The notes under the pieces: model-generated | The model's database searches: none | What the model was told of the DNA's origin: nothing | Seen by the model: the letters and a program-made list of their open reading frames with translations, nothing else | Made by a program: the position numbers and the translations under genes | Source of the DNA: Melioribacteraceae bacterium | GTDB taxonomy: Bacteria > Bacteroidota > Ignavibacteria > Ignavibacteriales > Melioribacteraceae | NCBI GenBank assembly: GCA_023230485.1 | Contig: JALNXG010000025.1 | Span: 1-46,040, forward strand | Reading direction: 5' to 3' | Length of the DNA: 46,040 nt | In this document: positions 1-10,067 of the stretch, piece by piece | Position numbering within the stretch: position 1 is the stretch's first letter | Layout: every line of letters starts with the position of its first letter

Positions 1-63
1 AAAATCTCGATTCCAAAAGCAGAAGAAGCAAAACCGAAAGAAATAGAAATTAAAGTGAAATAA
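1..63 (+). CDS. C-terminal end of a small heat-shock protein (Hsp20), cut by the window edge
   Basis: Frame 1 is open from the first base and ends at TAA 61-63, giving about 20 residues that end IEIKVK. A lysine/glutamate-rich tail, preceded by an ISIPKAEE strand and ended by an I-x-I type motif, is typical of the C-terminus of alpha-crystallin/Hsp20 holdase chaperones. A strong terminator follows directly, and the chaperone gene htpG lies 90 bases downstream, which fits a stress-protein neighbourhood. Only the tail is visible, so the family call rests on the motif and the context. Confidence 0.6.
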   Translation, partial: KISIPKAEEAKPKEIEIKVK

Positions 64-79
64 TTCTTTTGTATTTTAG

Positions 80-112
80 AAGCCCATAAGTTAATTCTTA
101 TGGGCTTTTGTT
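80..112 (+). terminator. Rho-independent terminator after the Hsp20 gene
   Basis: An 11-bp stem, AAGCCCATAAG pairing with CTTATGGGCTT, closes a six-base TTAATT loop and runs into a T-rich tail. It separates the Hsp20 gene from htpG. Confidence 0.85.
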
Positions 113-153
113 TATTTTAAAGAAACAGTATTTGAAAATTTAGGAGAAAATTT

Positions 154-2055
154 ATGAGTGAAACCGCAGAGAAATTTCAATTTAAGGCAGAAGTAAAACA
201 GTTGTTAGATATATTAGTTCATTCGCTTTATACAAGCAGAGAGATTTTTTTAAGAGAATTAGTTTCGAATGCTTCTGATGCATTAGATAAGTTACGATTT
301 GAATCGAATAGAGGAACGGAGATAGTTGATAAAGATTTGCCATTAGAAATCAGAATCGATTTTGATGAAAAAGAAAAAACAATAACCGTGAAAGATACGG
401 GTATTGGAATGACAAAAGATGAATTGATTAATAACATTGGTACAATTGCCAAATCAGGCTCGGCAGAATTTCTAAAGACTTTGCAAGAGAGCAAGGGTGA
501 CGCTAATAATATAATCGGAAAATTTGGAGTCGGATTTTATTCCGTTTTTATGATTGCAAAGGAAGTCGTTATTAAAAGTAAATCATTCAAAGCGGATGCA
601 CCAGCAATTGAATGGAAGTCTGATGGACTCGGTGATTTTGAAATAAAAGAGATCGATGAAAAATTAGAAAGAGGAACAACTATAATTATTCATCTAAAAG
701 ATGATGCTGTTGAATATGCATCTGATTGGAAATTAAAAGGGATTGTTAATAAGCATTCTAATTTTATTAATTTCCCGATTTTTATTAAAGAAGAAAAAGT
801 AAATACAGTAAATGCTATATGGCGCGAACCGAAGTCTTCCGTAACAAAAGAGCAATATGATGAATTTTATAAGTTCTTAAGTTACGATACCGAGAGCCCA
901 CTTGAAGTAATTCATAAATCAGTTGATGCACCTATTCAATTTAATTCACTTTTATTTATTCCGAAAAAAAGTGATGAATATTTTTGGATGAATAAAGACA
1001 ATTATGGATTGGATTTGTACGTAAGAAGAGTACTTATTCAACATAAGAATAAAGATTTATTACCGGAGTATTTAAGTTTCGTAAAAGGAATTGTCGATTC
1101 GGAAGATTTGCCTTTGAATATATCAAGAGAGACGTTACAAGAGAATGCGGTCTTTTCAAAAATATCGCAAAGTGTAACGAATCAGATACTTTCACAGTTA
1201 GCTGATATTGCTAAGAATGATTCTGTTAAATATAATGATTTCTGGAAAGAGCATGGAAGAGTATTCAAGCTTAGTTATATGGATTTCGTTAATCAAGAAA
1301 AGATCGTGGAATTGCTTCGTTTCAATTCTTCATTCAATGAAAAGAAAGAAGACTTATCATCAATTGCAGAATATGCTGCACGAATGAAAGAGGATCAAAA
1401 GGAAATTTATTATGCGTTTGGTACAAGCAGAGAAGGATTAGCACTCGATCCTCATTTAGAAATATTCAGAGATAAAGGAATCGAAGTGCTTTATTTATTT
1501 GATCCGATTGATGAATTTGTAATAAGTGCATTTAGAAAATATAAAGATTTCGAATTCAAGTCAGTAGAAAATGCTGATGCCAAAAAATTAGAGAAGTTTT
1601 CTAACTTAAAAGAGAAAGAAAAGAAGTTCGATAAATTAGCTAAGGACGATAAAAAGCAGTTTAGCAGTTTATTGAGTAAAATGAAGTCGATACTTGGTGA
1701 TAAAATAGAGGATATAAAAGAGACTGAGAGATTATCAGGTAGTCCGGCATGTTTATCAAGTAAAGATGAAGGACTAACCTCTTCGATGAAGAAAATCTTG
1801 AAGATGCAGAATCAAGATATGGGTCAGGAGAAGAGAATATTGGAGATAAATCCAGATCATACATTGGTTAGAAATATGATAACTGTGTTTAAGAAAAATG
1901 CTGAAGATGAGTTTATTGTGAATGTAACAAATCAGTTATATGAATCAGCGTTATTACTTGAAGGTAATCTCGAAGACCCGCATGCACTTGTGGATAGATT
2001 AAATAAAATGCTTGAGCAATCGAGCGAATGGTATGTAAAAGTAAAATCGGAATAA
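154..2055 (+). CDS. htpG: Molecular chaperone HtpG (bacterial Hsp90)
   Basis: Cytoplasmic ATP-dependent chaperone that remodels client proteins. The 633-residue length is normal for bacterial HtpG. The GHKL ATPase motifs are all present: E35 and N39 in [16 protein letters not shown] at 81-86, and the lid motif [11 protein letters not shown] at about 120-130. The middle domain holds the conserved stretch with NISRETLQ, and the C-terminal dimerisation region is complete. ATG 154 is preceded by an AGGAG ribosome-binding site. The gene stands alone between two terminators, so it is probably monocistronic. Confidence is very high. Confidence 0.97.
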
Positions 2056-2061
2056 ACATTG

Positions 2062-2090
2062 AAAGCTCCCCAAAAGGGAGTTTTTTTTTA
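2062..2090 (+). terminator. Rho-independent terminator of htpG
   Basis: A short GC stem, CTCCC pairing with GGGAG around a CAAAA loop, is followed by nine consecutive T residues. It starts about 7 bases after the htpG stop codon. Confidence 0.85.
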
Positions 2091-2224
2091 CTAGTTCAAT
2101 TTGTTTAAGTGCACTAAAGTGCATAAAAGCTAAATATTTGGGTCAAAGGTAGAAAACTTTTTCGTAAATATGCACTACTATGTATTGAATTATTATTGAA
2201 AGACTTGGGGAGATAAAAATTTAC

Positions 2225-2253
2225 TTGACTTAAAAGAAAAATCGGAGTAATTT
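2225..2253 (+). promoter_or_regulatory. Predicted promoter of the lacI/glycoside hydrolase operon
   Basis: TTGACT at 2225-2230 and TAATTT at 2248-2253 are separated by exactly 17 bp. Read as a Bacteroidota promoter, the same bases are TTG-N20-TAATTTG. The expected start site near 2260 sits against the palindromic operator, leaving a leader of about 20 bases before the regulator start codon. Confidence 0.6.
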
Positions 2254-2260
2254 GTAGGTA

Positions 2261-2276
2261 ATGTAAACGTTTACAT
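2261..2276 (+). promoter_or_regulatory. LacI-family operator (16-bp perfect palindrome)
   Basis: ATGTAAAC/GTTTACAT is a perfect palindrome with the central CpG typical of LacI/GalR operators. It begins 7 bp after the predicted -10 box and ends 6 bp before the regulator ATG. A bound repressor would cover both the start site and the initiation region. Autoregulation of the whole downstream operon is the natural reading. Confidence 0.8.
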
Positions 2277-2282
2277 AGGGAA

Positions 2283-3278
2283 ATGGCACCTACAATTAAA
2301 GAAATAGCGAAATTAGCCGGAGTATCGATTGCAACGGTATCAAGAGCATTAGCAAATGACCCAAAGGTTACCCCTTCGACCAAATCGAAAATTGATTCTA
2401 TTGCACGAAAAATTAATTATCAGCCAAACTTAATGGCAATAAACTTCGTAAAAAAAACTTCCAATCTAATAGGATTAATTCTTCCACATTTATATGATGA
2501 ATTTTATTCGGACATAATTAAGGGTGTGGAGAAATACGCTCAAGGAAGTGGATATTATACTTTAGTTACAAGTTCAGCAGATGAAGATTCACTAAGTGAT
2601 TCGATTGCAAATTTTACTTCAGGGGGATTATCCGCCGGGTTTATCATTATGCTTACTTCCGAAAATGATGAAATAGTGGAACAATTACGACATAGTAATA
2701 CTCCATTTGTAGTAATTTCGGATAAATCGCTTTCAAGAGAATTTAATTCCGTAACAATCAATAATTATGAAGCATCTTTAAAGTTATGCAAGCATGTTTT
2801 TTCTAAAAAGAAATATGCAAGCATAAAATATATTTCAGGTCCAAAAAGCAATATAGATTCCCAGATGAGAAAAGATGGTTTTAAGGATGCGTGTAAAGAA
2901 TTTTCAATAGCAATAAAGAAGAAAGATATAATAGAGGGTGATTTTACATTTGAAAGTGGGGAAAGAATTTGCAAGGAAATTTTCTCTGAAGAAAAAATCC
3001 CTGAGTTGATATTAACAGGCAATGATATGATGGCTTTAGGGTGCATCAAGGTTATAAATAAGAATAAATTAAAATTAGGTGAAGATATTTTTATTGCAGG
3101 GATCGATGGAATTATTTTGGGACAGATGATAAGTCCAAGATTAACAACAATGAAAATTCAAACTGAATTAATAGGCACAAATGCAGTAAAGATGCTCTTG
3201 GATCAAATGAAAGTCAATAGTCATAAACACAGAAACTCAAACGTAGTTACGGAATTATTAAAAGGGAATACGATATAA
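2283..3278 (+). CDS. LacI-family transcriptional regulator
   Basis: 331 residues, the usual length for the family. The N-terminus is a typical LacI helix-turn-helix (IKEIAKLAGVSIATVSRAL, about residues 5-23), followed by a hinge and a periplasmic-binding-protein-like sensor domain from about residue 60 (SNLIGLILP) to the end. ATG 2283 is preceded by AGGG only two bases upstream, but the helix-turn-helix begins at once, so the start is well placed. It is the first gene of a tightly spaced operon with GH94 and GH144-type enzymes and has a palindromic operator in its own promoter. It is therefore probably a local sugar-responsive repressor. The inducer cannot be told from sequence. Confidence 0.93.
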   Translation: MAPTIKEIAKLAGVSIATVSRALANDPKVTPSTKSKIDSIARKINYQPNLMAINFVKKTSNLIGLILPHLYDEFYSDIIKGVEKYAQGSGYYTLVTSSADEDSLSDSIANFTSGGLSAGFIIMLTSENDEIVEQLRHSNTPFVVISDKSLSREFNSVTINNYEASLKLCKHVFSKKKYASIKYISGPKSNIDSQMRKDGFKDACKEFSIAIKKKDIIEGDFTFESGERICKEIFSEEKIPELILTGNDMMALGCIKVINKNKLKLGEDIFIAGIDGIILGQMISPRLTTMKIQTELIGTNAVKMLLDQMKVNSHKHRNSNVVTELLKGNTI

Positions 3279-3290
3279 AAAGGGAAGCTA

Positions 3291-5654
3291 ATGAAGCAAT
3301 TTGAAACAAAATATGGTTATTTCGAGAAAGACGAATATATTATTAAAACATACAGAACTCCCAAGCCGTGGGTAAATGTTGTATCGAATGGTAAGTATGG
3401 ATTTGTAGTATCGCAAACAGGAGGCGGATTCAGTTGGGATACTCATTCAGAATTTAATCGATTGAACCGCTGGCATCAGGATATGATTCAGGATAATTGG
3501 GGGAAGTATTTTTATTTAAAAAATAATAAGAGCGGAGAAATCTGGTCGCCGACTTGGCAGCCAGTTAGAAAAGAATTAGATAAATATGAAGCACATTATG
3601 GAACCGGTTATGTTTTATTTTCATCTGAATTTCAAGGGATAGAAGTAAATATTAAAGGATTTGTCCCATTTGGAGAGAATCTTGAGATTTGGAATTTTTC
3701 TATAATAAATAATTCCGGAGAAGATGTTGATCTATCAATGTATACATATTTTGAATGGTGTCTTGGTTCATCAGCAGATCATCATAGAGAATTCCATAAG
3801 CAATTTATAGAAACAGAATTTTCGAAAGAATTAAATGCAATGACAGCAAAAAAAAGAATGTGGGATATTCCACTCGGAGAAAGAGGGCATTGGAATATTG
3901 AATATCCTTATATCGGTTTTATTGCTTCTGATAGGGAGATAACAGATTATGAAGGGGATAAAGAATCATTCATTGGAAATTATGGAAGTCTCAATAATCC
4001 AGAAGGAATTAGTAAGAATGAATTGACAAAAAAAACCGGTAAATGGAACGACTCGGTTGCAGTAATAAAAATTGATTCAAAAGTAGCAGTAGGATCAAAA
4101 GACGATTTCTCAATTTTTATGGGAATCGAATCATCCAAAGAAAATATTGCTTCTGCGATAAATAAATTTTCCTCGCAGGAGAAAGTTGAAAACGCACTCG
4201 AAAAAGTTAAGCAAAATTGGCGTGAACTTTTAGGGAATCTAGAAGTACAAACCCCCGATGGAGCATTGAATTTATTAGTCAACCAGTGGCTTAGGTATCA
4301 AGCGATTGCTGGGAGACTTTGGGGGCGCACAGCATATTATCAGCAGAGCGGTGCATTTGGATTTAGAGATCAGTTGCAGGACAGTTTAGTTTATCTACCA
4401 ATTAAACCGGAATGGACGGCCGATCAGATTAAGCTTCATGCAAGGCATCAATTTAAAGATGGACAGGTATTGCATTGGTGGCATCCAATTTCGGAAACGG
4501 GGTTGCAAACTAAAATGACTGATGATTTGCTTTGGCTTCCTTACGTTATTGCGCAATACATAAAAGAAACAGATGACTATTCGATTTTGGAAAAGAAAGA
4601 ACCATACTATGATGATAAAACAGAAGATACCTTATTAGATCATTGTATCGCTGCAATTGAAAAAGTATTAACCCGATTCAGTGAAAGAGGACTCCCGTTA
4701 ATTGGGGCAGGGGACTGGAACGATGGCTTAAGTGCCGTTGGATTAGATATGAAAGGTGAATCGATCTGGTTGTCCCAATTTTTCTATTTGGTACTAAATG
4801 AGTTCACTCCCTTGCTTGATGATAAAAGTGTTTTAATAGAAAAATATCTGGCAGTGGCAGAGAAATTGAAAAATGCAGTAGAAGAATATGGCTGGGATGG
4901 AGAGTGGTATTGGAGAGCTTCAAAAGATAATGGAGAACTTATCGGAAGCAGAAATTCACCGGAAGGAAAAATATTTTTAAATGCACAGACCTGGTCAGTA
5001 TTAAGTGGAATCGGTTCGGAAGAAAGACAATTACAAGCTATGGAATCGGCAGAAAAGAATTTATTAAAAGACAATGGGGCACTCCTTTTAGCACCTGCAT
5101 ATTCAAAGCCGGATAATTATATTGGATACTTATCTAGATATGCTCCGGGGAGAAGAGAAAATGGTGGAGTATATACTCATGCCGCTACTTGGGCTATATG
5201 GGCTTTTGCAAAATTGAAACAGTGTGGAAATACATTCGAGGCATATAAAAGATTGAATCCGATATTAAGCGGAATGGACCCGGATAGATATGTTGCTGAA
5301 CCATTCGTAACACCCGGAAATATTGATGGACCTGATTCGCCGAATTATGGAATGGCGGGCTGGACTTGGTACACCGGTTCTGCTTCGTGGTATCAAAAAG
5401 TAATCGTTGATCAGATTCTTGGTATTCGGGCGTCGAAAGAGGGATTAGTAATTGACCCATGTATTCCGAAGGAATGGAATTCATTTAGTGTAAAAAGAAA
5501 ATTCAGAGGCACTGTTTACGCTATAACAGTAGATAATACAAATCATTCAGATACAGGAGTACGGAAAGTTCTTGTTGATGGAGAAGAAGTGGAATCGAAT
5601 GTATTAAATGTAAGCGGAAAAGAATCCGTAGAAGTAAAAGTGATTTTAGGTTAA
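3291..5654 (+). CDS. GH94 family disaccharide/oligosaccharide phosphorylase
   Basis: Inverting phosphorylase that splits a beta-glucoside with phosphate to give alpha-glucose 1-phosphate. The 787 residues follow the GH94 plan: N-terminal beta-sandwich to about residue 320, then an (alpha/alpha)6 barrel. The family segment GFRDQLQD is at 357-364, a HWWHP motif at about 395-399, and the catalytic GDWNDG motif at 474-479. It lacks a signal peptide, so it is cytoplasmic. The length fits cellobiose, cellobionate or chitobiose phosphorylases better than the roughly 1100-residue 1,2-beta-oligoglucan phosphorylases, yet the flanking GH144-type genes suggest a beta-1,2-glucan product. The substrate is therefore open. 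It starts 12 bases after lacI with AGGGAAG as ribosome-binding site. Confidence 0.88.
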   Translation: MKQFETKYGYFEKDEYIIKTYRTPKPWVNVVSNGKYGFVVSQTGGGFSWDTHSEFNRLNRWHQDMIQDNWGKYFYLKNNKSGEIWSPTWQPVRKELDKYEAHYGTGYVLFSSEFQGIEVNIKGFVPFGENLEIWNFSIINNSGEDVDLSMYTYFEWCLGSSADHHREFHKQFIETEFSKELNAMTAKKRMWDIPLGERGHWNIEYPYIGFIASDREITDYEGDKESFIGNYGSLNNPEGISKNELTKKTGKWNDSVAVIKIDSKVAVGSKDDFSIFMGIESSKENIASAINKFSSQEKVENALEKVKQNWRELLGNLEVQTPDGALNLLVNQWLRYQAIAGRLWGRTAYYQQSGAFGFRDQLQDSLVYLPIKPEWTADQIKLHARHQFKDGQVLHWWHPISETGLQTKMTDDLLWLPYVIAQYIKETDDYSILEKKEPYYDDKTEDTLLDHCIAAIEKVLTRFSERGLPLIGAGDWNDGLSAVGLDMKGESIWLSQFFYLVLNEFTPLLDDKSVLIEKYLAVAEKLKNAVEEYGWDGEWYWRASKDNGELIGSRNSPEGKIFLNAQTWSVLSGIGSEERQLQAMESAEKNLLKDNGALLLAPAYSKPDNYIGYLSRYAPGRRENGGVYTHAATWAIWAFAKLKQCGNTFEAYKRLNPILSGMDPDRYVAEPFVTPGNIDGPDSPNYGMAGWTWYTGSASWYQKVIVDQILGIRASKEGLVIDPCIPKEWNSFSVKRKFRGTVYAITVDNTNHSDTGVRKVLVDGEEVESNVLNVSGKESVEVKVILG

Positions 5655-5667
5655 GTAAGGAACTGAA

Positions 5668-7020
5668 ATGAAAAAACTTTTATTTTTTCTATTACTAATT
5701 CCCGTATTTAATTTTTCGCAGGTCGATTATAATCTTGCGAAAGATGAGCGGGAACTATTAGATTCACTTCAAAGGAGAACATTTAATTATTTTCTAAATG
5801 AGGTGAATGAAAAGAACGGATTAGTAAAAGACCGCTCGGCAAAAGAATCTCCTGCAAGTATTGCGGCTGTGGGGTTTGGATTACCCACTTATGCGATTGC
5901 AGCGGAAAGAGGATGGATAACTCGTAAGAAAGCTTATGACATTACATTGACAACATTAAAATTCTTTTTAAAATCGGAGCAGAGTAAATCACCAAAAGCA
6001 ACAGGGTATAAAGGCTTTTATTATCATTTCTTAGTAATGAATAATGGTAAAAGAGAATGGAAATCGGAATTATCTTCAATAGATACAGCATGGTTATTAG
6101 CGGGATTAATTTTTTGTCGTCAGTATTATTCAGGGGAGGCACCAGAAGAAATTGAGATAAGAAAAATATCGACAAGATTAATCGAAAGAGTCGATTGGAA
6201 TTTCATGCAGTTGAAAGACGGGAAATACAAGTATGGTATTAGTCTTGGCTGGTCGCCCGAAGGTGGTTTCCATAACCGCGGTTGGCATGGATATGATGAA
6301 TCATTATTTATCTATATTCTTGCAGCGGGTTCGGGGATGAAAAATCCGACTAAAGCTTATGATTCATGGCTTAGTACCTATGTATGGCAGGAACCGTATC
6401 AAGGATTAGATCATTTAATCTTTCCTCCAATGTTCGGGCATCAATACACAAATATGTTTATCGATTTCAGGAATCTTTCTGATAAATATATGAGAGAAAA
6501 GGGAATCGATTATTTTGAAAATTCGAGAAGAGCAGTTTTAACACAACAAAGATATGCAATTGAGAATCCGCTTAAATGGAAAGGTTATGGAGAATTAATG
6601 TGGGGTTTAAGTGCGTGTGATGGACCGGAAGCAAAAAATAATAAAGATGGCAAAGAGTATTTGGGGTATGCTGCAAGAGGCACCAGTGGTATGGATTCAG
6701 TTCTATTTGATGATGGGACTTTAGCACCTACCGCTGTTGCAGCATCCCTACCCTTTGCTCCCGAAGTTTGTTTGCCCACTCTTGAGAACATGAAAATTAT
6801 GTATGGTGATAAAGGTCTTTGGGATAAGTATGGTTTTCAGGATGCATTTAATCCTACTGCTGAATGGGTTGCAACAGATTGTCTTGGAATCGATCAAGCA
6901 CCGATAGTCATTATGATTGAGAATTTTTATTCGGGACTTATATGGAAGACGATCATGAAAGACCCTATAATTAAGAAGGGATTAGAAATTCTCGATTTTA
7001 AATATGTGAGAAAAGAATGA
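5668..7020 (+). CDS. GH144-type endo-beta-1,2-glucanase-like enzyme (glycoamylase domain), secreted
   Basis: 450 residues with a signal peptide ending near residue 17 (hydrophobic stretch, then FNFSQ) and a single (alpha/alpha)6 domain of the putative glucoamylase (PF10091) type. Characterised members of this group in GH144 are endo-beta-1,2-glucanases or sophorose-releasing enzymes. The segment GWHGYDESLF carries Glu211, which aligns with Glu301 of the second copy downstream (KGWNETF), so it is a candidate active-site residue. It has no T9SS tail and is probably periplasmic. It begins 13 bases after the GH94 gene and ends two bases before the next gene, so all are co-transcribed. Family confidence is good; substrate confidence is moderate. 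Confidence 0.82.
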   Translation: MKKLLFFLLLIPVFNFSQVDYNLAKDERELLDSLQRRTFNYFLNEVNEKNGLVKDRSAKESPASIAAVGFGLPTYAIAAERGWITRKKAYDITLTTLKFFLKSEQSKSPKATGYKGFYYHFLVMNNGKREWKSELSSIDTAWLLAGLIFCRQYYSGEAPEEIEIRKISTRLIERVDWNFMQLKDGKYKYGISLGWSPEGGFHNRGWHGYDESLFIYILAAGSGMKNPTKAYDSWLSTYVWQEPYQGLDHLIFPPMFGHQYTNMFIDFRNLSDKYMREKGIDYFENSRRAVLTQQRYAIENPLKWKGYGELMWGLSACDGPEAKNNKDGKEYLGYAARGTSGMDSVLFDDGTLAPTAVAASLPFAPEVCLPTLENMKIMYGDKGLWDKYGFQDAFNPTAEWVATDCLGIDQAPIVIMIENFYSGLIWKTIMKDPIIKKGLEILDFKYVRKE

Positions 7021-7021
7021 T

Positions 7022-10000
7022 ATGAAAAAATTAATATTTTTATTTCTCATAGTATCTTCCTTATATGGTCAGAAAAAATTATTAGACGATTTTGAATCGC
7101 TTGCCGGTTGGAGCGTATTTGGTTCAGATGGCGTTATTACAAATATCTCTTTGGTTGATGGCATAAATGGAAAGGCAATAAAATTTGATTACGATTTTAC
7201 TAATGGTTCAGGATATGGAGGAATAAGAAAACAATTTACAACAAACCTACCCGAAAATTTTCAATTCATTTTTAATCAAAAAGCAGTTTCCCCAAATAAT
7301 AATTTCGAGTTCAAGTTAGTAGATAATACCGGCGATAATGTTTGGTGGCAGAATAGTATTAATTACACTTTCCCAATTGATTGGCAAAAAATTAAGATCA
7401 AAAAAAGGCATATCTCATTTGCATGGGGACCGATTGCCGATCAATCATTAAATAAATTCGACAAAATTGAATTTACAATCGCTTCTTATTCCGGAGGCAA
7501 AGGTTCAATGATAATAGACGATCTTTATTTTGAAGAGTTACCTCCTGAAACCGATGATTTACCTGAACCTATTATAAATAATACGGTATATGATTTCGGG
7601 AGGAAGATTGAGATAGGCGGACTTAATATTTATTGGGAAAAAGAAAATTTACCAGATAGCGTTAATATTTTAATTTCTGATGATGATATTAATTGGAGCG
7701 AGATTTATCATTTATCAAGTATATCGGGGTATGCTAATTATATACGTACAATTGGTGAAGAAGGGCGATATATAAAATTAGTTTCGTTCCCCGAAGAGAA
7801 ATCTAAAAGCATTGAAAATATTAAAATAAATCCAGTAAAGTATTCGGAGGATAAGAATCAATTTTTTATAAATATCTCGAAAGAAACGGGACGAGGGCAC
7901 TATCCGCGATACACAAATGAGGAAGCATCTTATTGGACAATCGTAGGTGTGGATGCGGATGCAAAAGAGGCGATGATTAATGAAGATGGTGCAATAGAGG
8001 TTGATAAAAAAAGTTTTATGATTGAACCATTTATTTTTACGAATGGTACACTTCTTAATTGGAATAATGTAGAAAAGATTCAATCATTAGAAAATAAATA
8101 TCTCCCGATTCCAAATGTACAATGGGAGAAAGATGGATTGGAGCTAAAGATACAATCATTCGCTTCGGGAGAAGCAAATAAAAATTCCACATTAAACATT
8201 TCTTATGAATTAAAAAATAATAGTGATAAAGTGCAAAGCGGTTCGCTTTATTTAGCGATAAGACCATTCCAAGTAAATCCCTATTATCAATGGCTAAATA
8301 TAATCGGAGGTGTTTCAGAAATTAAAAAGATTGAATATTGCGGTAATGAAATATTAGTTGATCATAAAAAGATAATTCTAAATGAAAAGCCAGATGGATT
8401 TGGGGCGGTTAATTTTAATAATGGCGAAATAGTAAATTATATAAATGAAAATAAATTACCCGATAACAAAAAGATTGAAGATAAATTAAGCTTAGCTTCC
8501 GGTGCTTTGGAATATAAATACGAATTGAAGGTGGGTGAATCGAGGGCAGTCTATGTGTCAATTCCGTTTTATTCTGATACCGATTCCGAAATGAATTATG
8601 AAGCTAAGCTTGAACTTATCAAAGATTACTGGGAGAAGAAATTAACGAGAGTAAAATTCAATCTTCCACCCTCTGCCGATAAACTTATAAATACAGTCCG
8701 GACGAATATCGGGAATATATTAATCAATAAAGATGGATATGGTTTTCAACCCGGTTCGAGATCGTATGAAAGATCATGGATAAGAGATGGTGCTCTTACG
8801 TCATCAGCATTAATGAAAATGGGATTAGTAGATGAAGTATTAAATTTTGCTGATTGGTATACCAAGTATCAATTTGAATCGGGTAAAGTTCCATGTGTAG
8901 TAGATAGGCGCGGACCCGATCCTGTGCCCGAGAATGATAGTCATGGCGAGTTTATTTATCTTATAAAACAATACTATAATTACTCTAAGGATAAACAATT
9001 CTTAAGGGATAAATTTGATAACGTACTTAATGCAATAGAATATATGCATAGTTTGATTCAAGAGAGAAAAACTGATCATTATAAAAATGGAAATGACAGT
9101 GTGAGAGCGCAATATGGTCTGCTACCTGAATCAATCAGTCATGAAGGGTATTCAGCAAAGCCGATGCATTCATATTGGGATGATTTTTGGGGTATGAAAG
9201 GATTTAAGGATGCTGTTGATATAGCTGAAATACTTGGCGAAAAAGAAACGGCAGAAAAATTAAAAAGCTATCGCGATGAATTTGAAAAGAATTTATATAA
9301 TTCAATTAATCTTGCAATGAAATATAAGGGAATAGATTATATCCCAGGATGCGCTGAGCTAGGTGATTTCGATGCAACATCTACAACAATAGCATTATAT
9401 CCTGTAAATGAATTTCATAATCTACCAAAGCCACAGATTTATAATACATTTAACAAGTATTATGATTTCTTTTTAGATAGAGAAAAGCTGGAAACGAATT
9501 GGGAAGCCTATACACCTTATGAAATAAGAGCAATCGGTTCATTTATTTTTCTTGATCAACCAGATAGGGCACATCATTTAATCGATTATTTCTTGGAAGC
9601 ACAACGACCTGATGACTGGAATCATTGGGCAGAAGTGGTTTGGAAAGATTATCGGGCACCTCGATTCATAGGGGATATGCCTCATACATGGGTCGGCTCA
9701 GATTTTATAAATGCAGCTCGTGCACTATTCATTTATGAAAATGAATATGATTCATCTCTTGTAATTGGTGCGGGACTTAAAAAAGATTGGATCGATTATG
9801 ATAAAGGAATATCGATAGAAAATTTGTATAATAATTATGGGACACTTTCTTATTCGGTAAAGAAAGAAGGGGATTCATACAAAGTAAAAATTTGGGGAGA
9901 GATGAATAAACCCAACGGCGGAATAATAATTAAGAATTTTAATGATAAAAAACTGCCGATTTCTGTGATGATTAGTGGTGAATCGCTGAAAGATTTCGAT

Positions 10001-10054
10001 GAAAGTGCAATCCAAATAAATGAATTCCCTGCAGAAGTAATAATAAAATATTAA
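7022..10054 (+). CDS. Large secreted six-hairpin glycosidase-like protein with N-terminal carbohydrate-binding domains
   Basis: 1010 residues with a signal peptide of about 16 residues ending SLYGQ. Residues about 20-172 look like a beta-sandwich carbohydrate-binding module (KLLDDFESLAGW start, SMIIDDLYFEE end). Residues about 185-265 resemble a discoidin-like domain and about 275-525 a further beta-rich region. From about 545 an (alpha/alpha)6 barrel begins with SYERSWIRDGALTSSALMKMG (motif RSWIRDGA at 584-591) and includes acidic, aromatic stretches such as WNHWAEVVWKD near 866-876. I cannot assign it to a numbered GH family. Its place between two GH144-type genes in one operon suggests it acts on the same polysaccharide. 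ATG 7022 follows the previous stop by one base. Confidence 0.7.
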   Translation: MKKLIFLFLIVSSLYGQKKLLDDFESLAGWSVFGSDGVITNISLVDGINGKAIKFDYDFTNGSGYGGIRKQFTTNLPENFQFIFNQKAVSPNNNFEFKLVDNTGDNVWWQNSINYTFPIDWQKIKIKKRHISFAWGPIADQSLNKFDKIEFTIASYSGGKGSMIIDDLYFEELPPETDDLPEPIINNTVYDFGRKIEIGGLNIYWEKENLPDSVNILISDDDINWSEIYHLSSISGYANYIRTIGEEGRYIKLVSFPEEKSKSIENIKINPVKYSEDKNQFFINISKETGRGHYPRYTNEEASYWTIVGVDADAKEAMINEDGAIEVDKKSFMIEPFIFTNGTLLNWNNVEKIQSLENKYLPIPNVQWEKDGLELKIQSFASGEANKNSTLNISYELKNNSDKVQSGSLYLAIRPFQVNPYYQWLNIIGGVSEIKKIEYCGNEILVDHKKIILNEKPDGFGAVNFNNGEIVNYINENKLPDNKKIEDKLSLASGALEYKYELKVGESRAVYVSIPFYSDTDSEMNYEAKLELIKDYWEKKLTRVKFNLPPSADKLINTVRTNIGNILINKDGYGFQPGSRSYERSWIRDGALTSSALMKMGLVDEVLNFADWYTKYQFESGKVPCVVDRRGPDPVPENDSHGEFIYLIKQYYNYSKDKQFLRDKFDNVLNAIEYMHSLIQERKTDHYKNGNDSVRAQYGLLPESISHEGYSAKPMHSYWDDFWGMKGFKDAVDIAEILGEKETAEKLKSYRDEFEKNLYNSINLAMKYKGIDYIPGCAELGDFDATSTTIALYPVNEFHNLPKPQIYNTFNKYYDFFLDREKLETNWEAYTPYEIRAIGSFIFLDQPDRAHHLIDYFLEAQRPDDWNHWAEVVWKDYRAPRFIGDMPHTWVGSDFINAARALFIYENEYDSSLVIGAGLKKDWIDYDKGISIENLYNNYGTLSYSVKKEGDSYKVKIWGEMNKPNGGIIIKNFNDKKLPISVMISGESLKDFDESAIQINEFPAEVIIKY

Positions 10055-10067
10055 TGAAAAAGAATAA

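Noticed and set aside
228..494. Minus-strand open frames such as this one inside htpG, and similar ones throughout
   Set aside because: They lie wholly inside well-supported plus-strand genes, have no ribosome-binding sites and no protein features; they are by-products of codon bias.
2110..2177. Two copies of TGCACTA, 61 bp apart, and nearby GTGCA repeats upstream of the lacI promoter
   Set aside because: The shared words are only 5-7 bases long and form no clean palindrome or period, so chance is a sufficient explanation.
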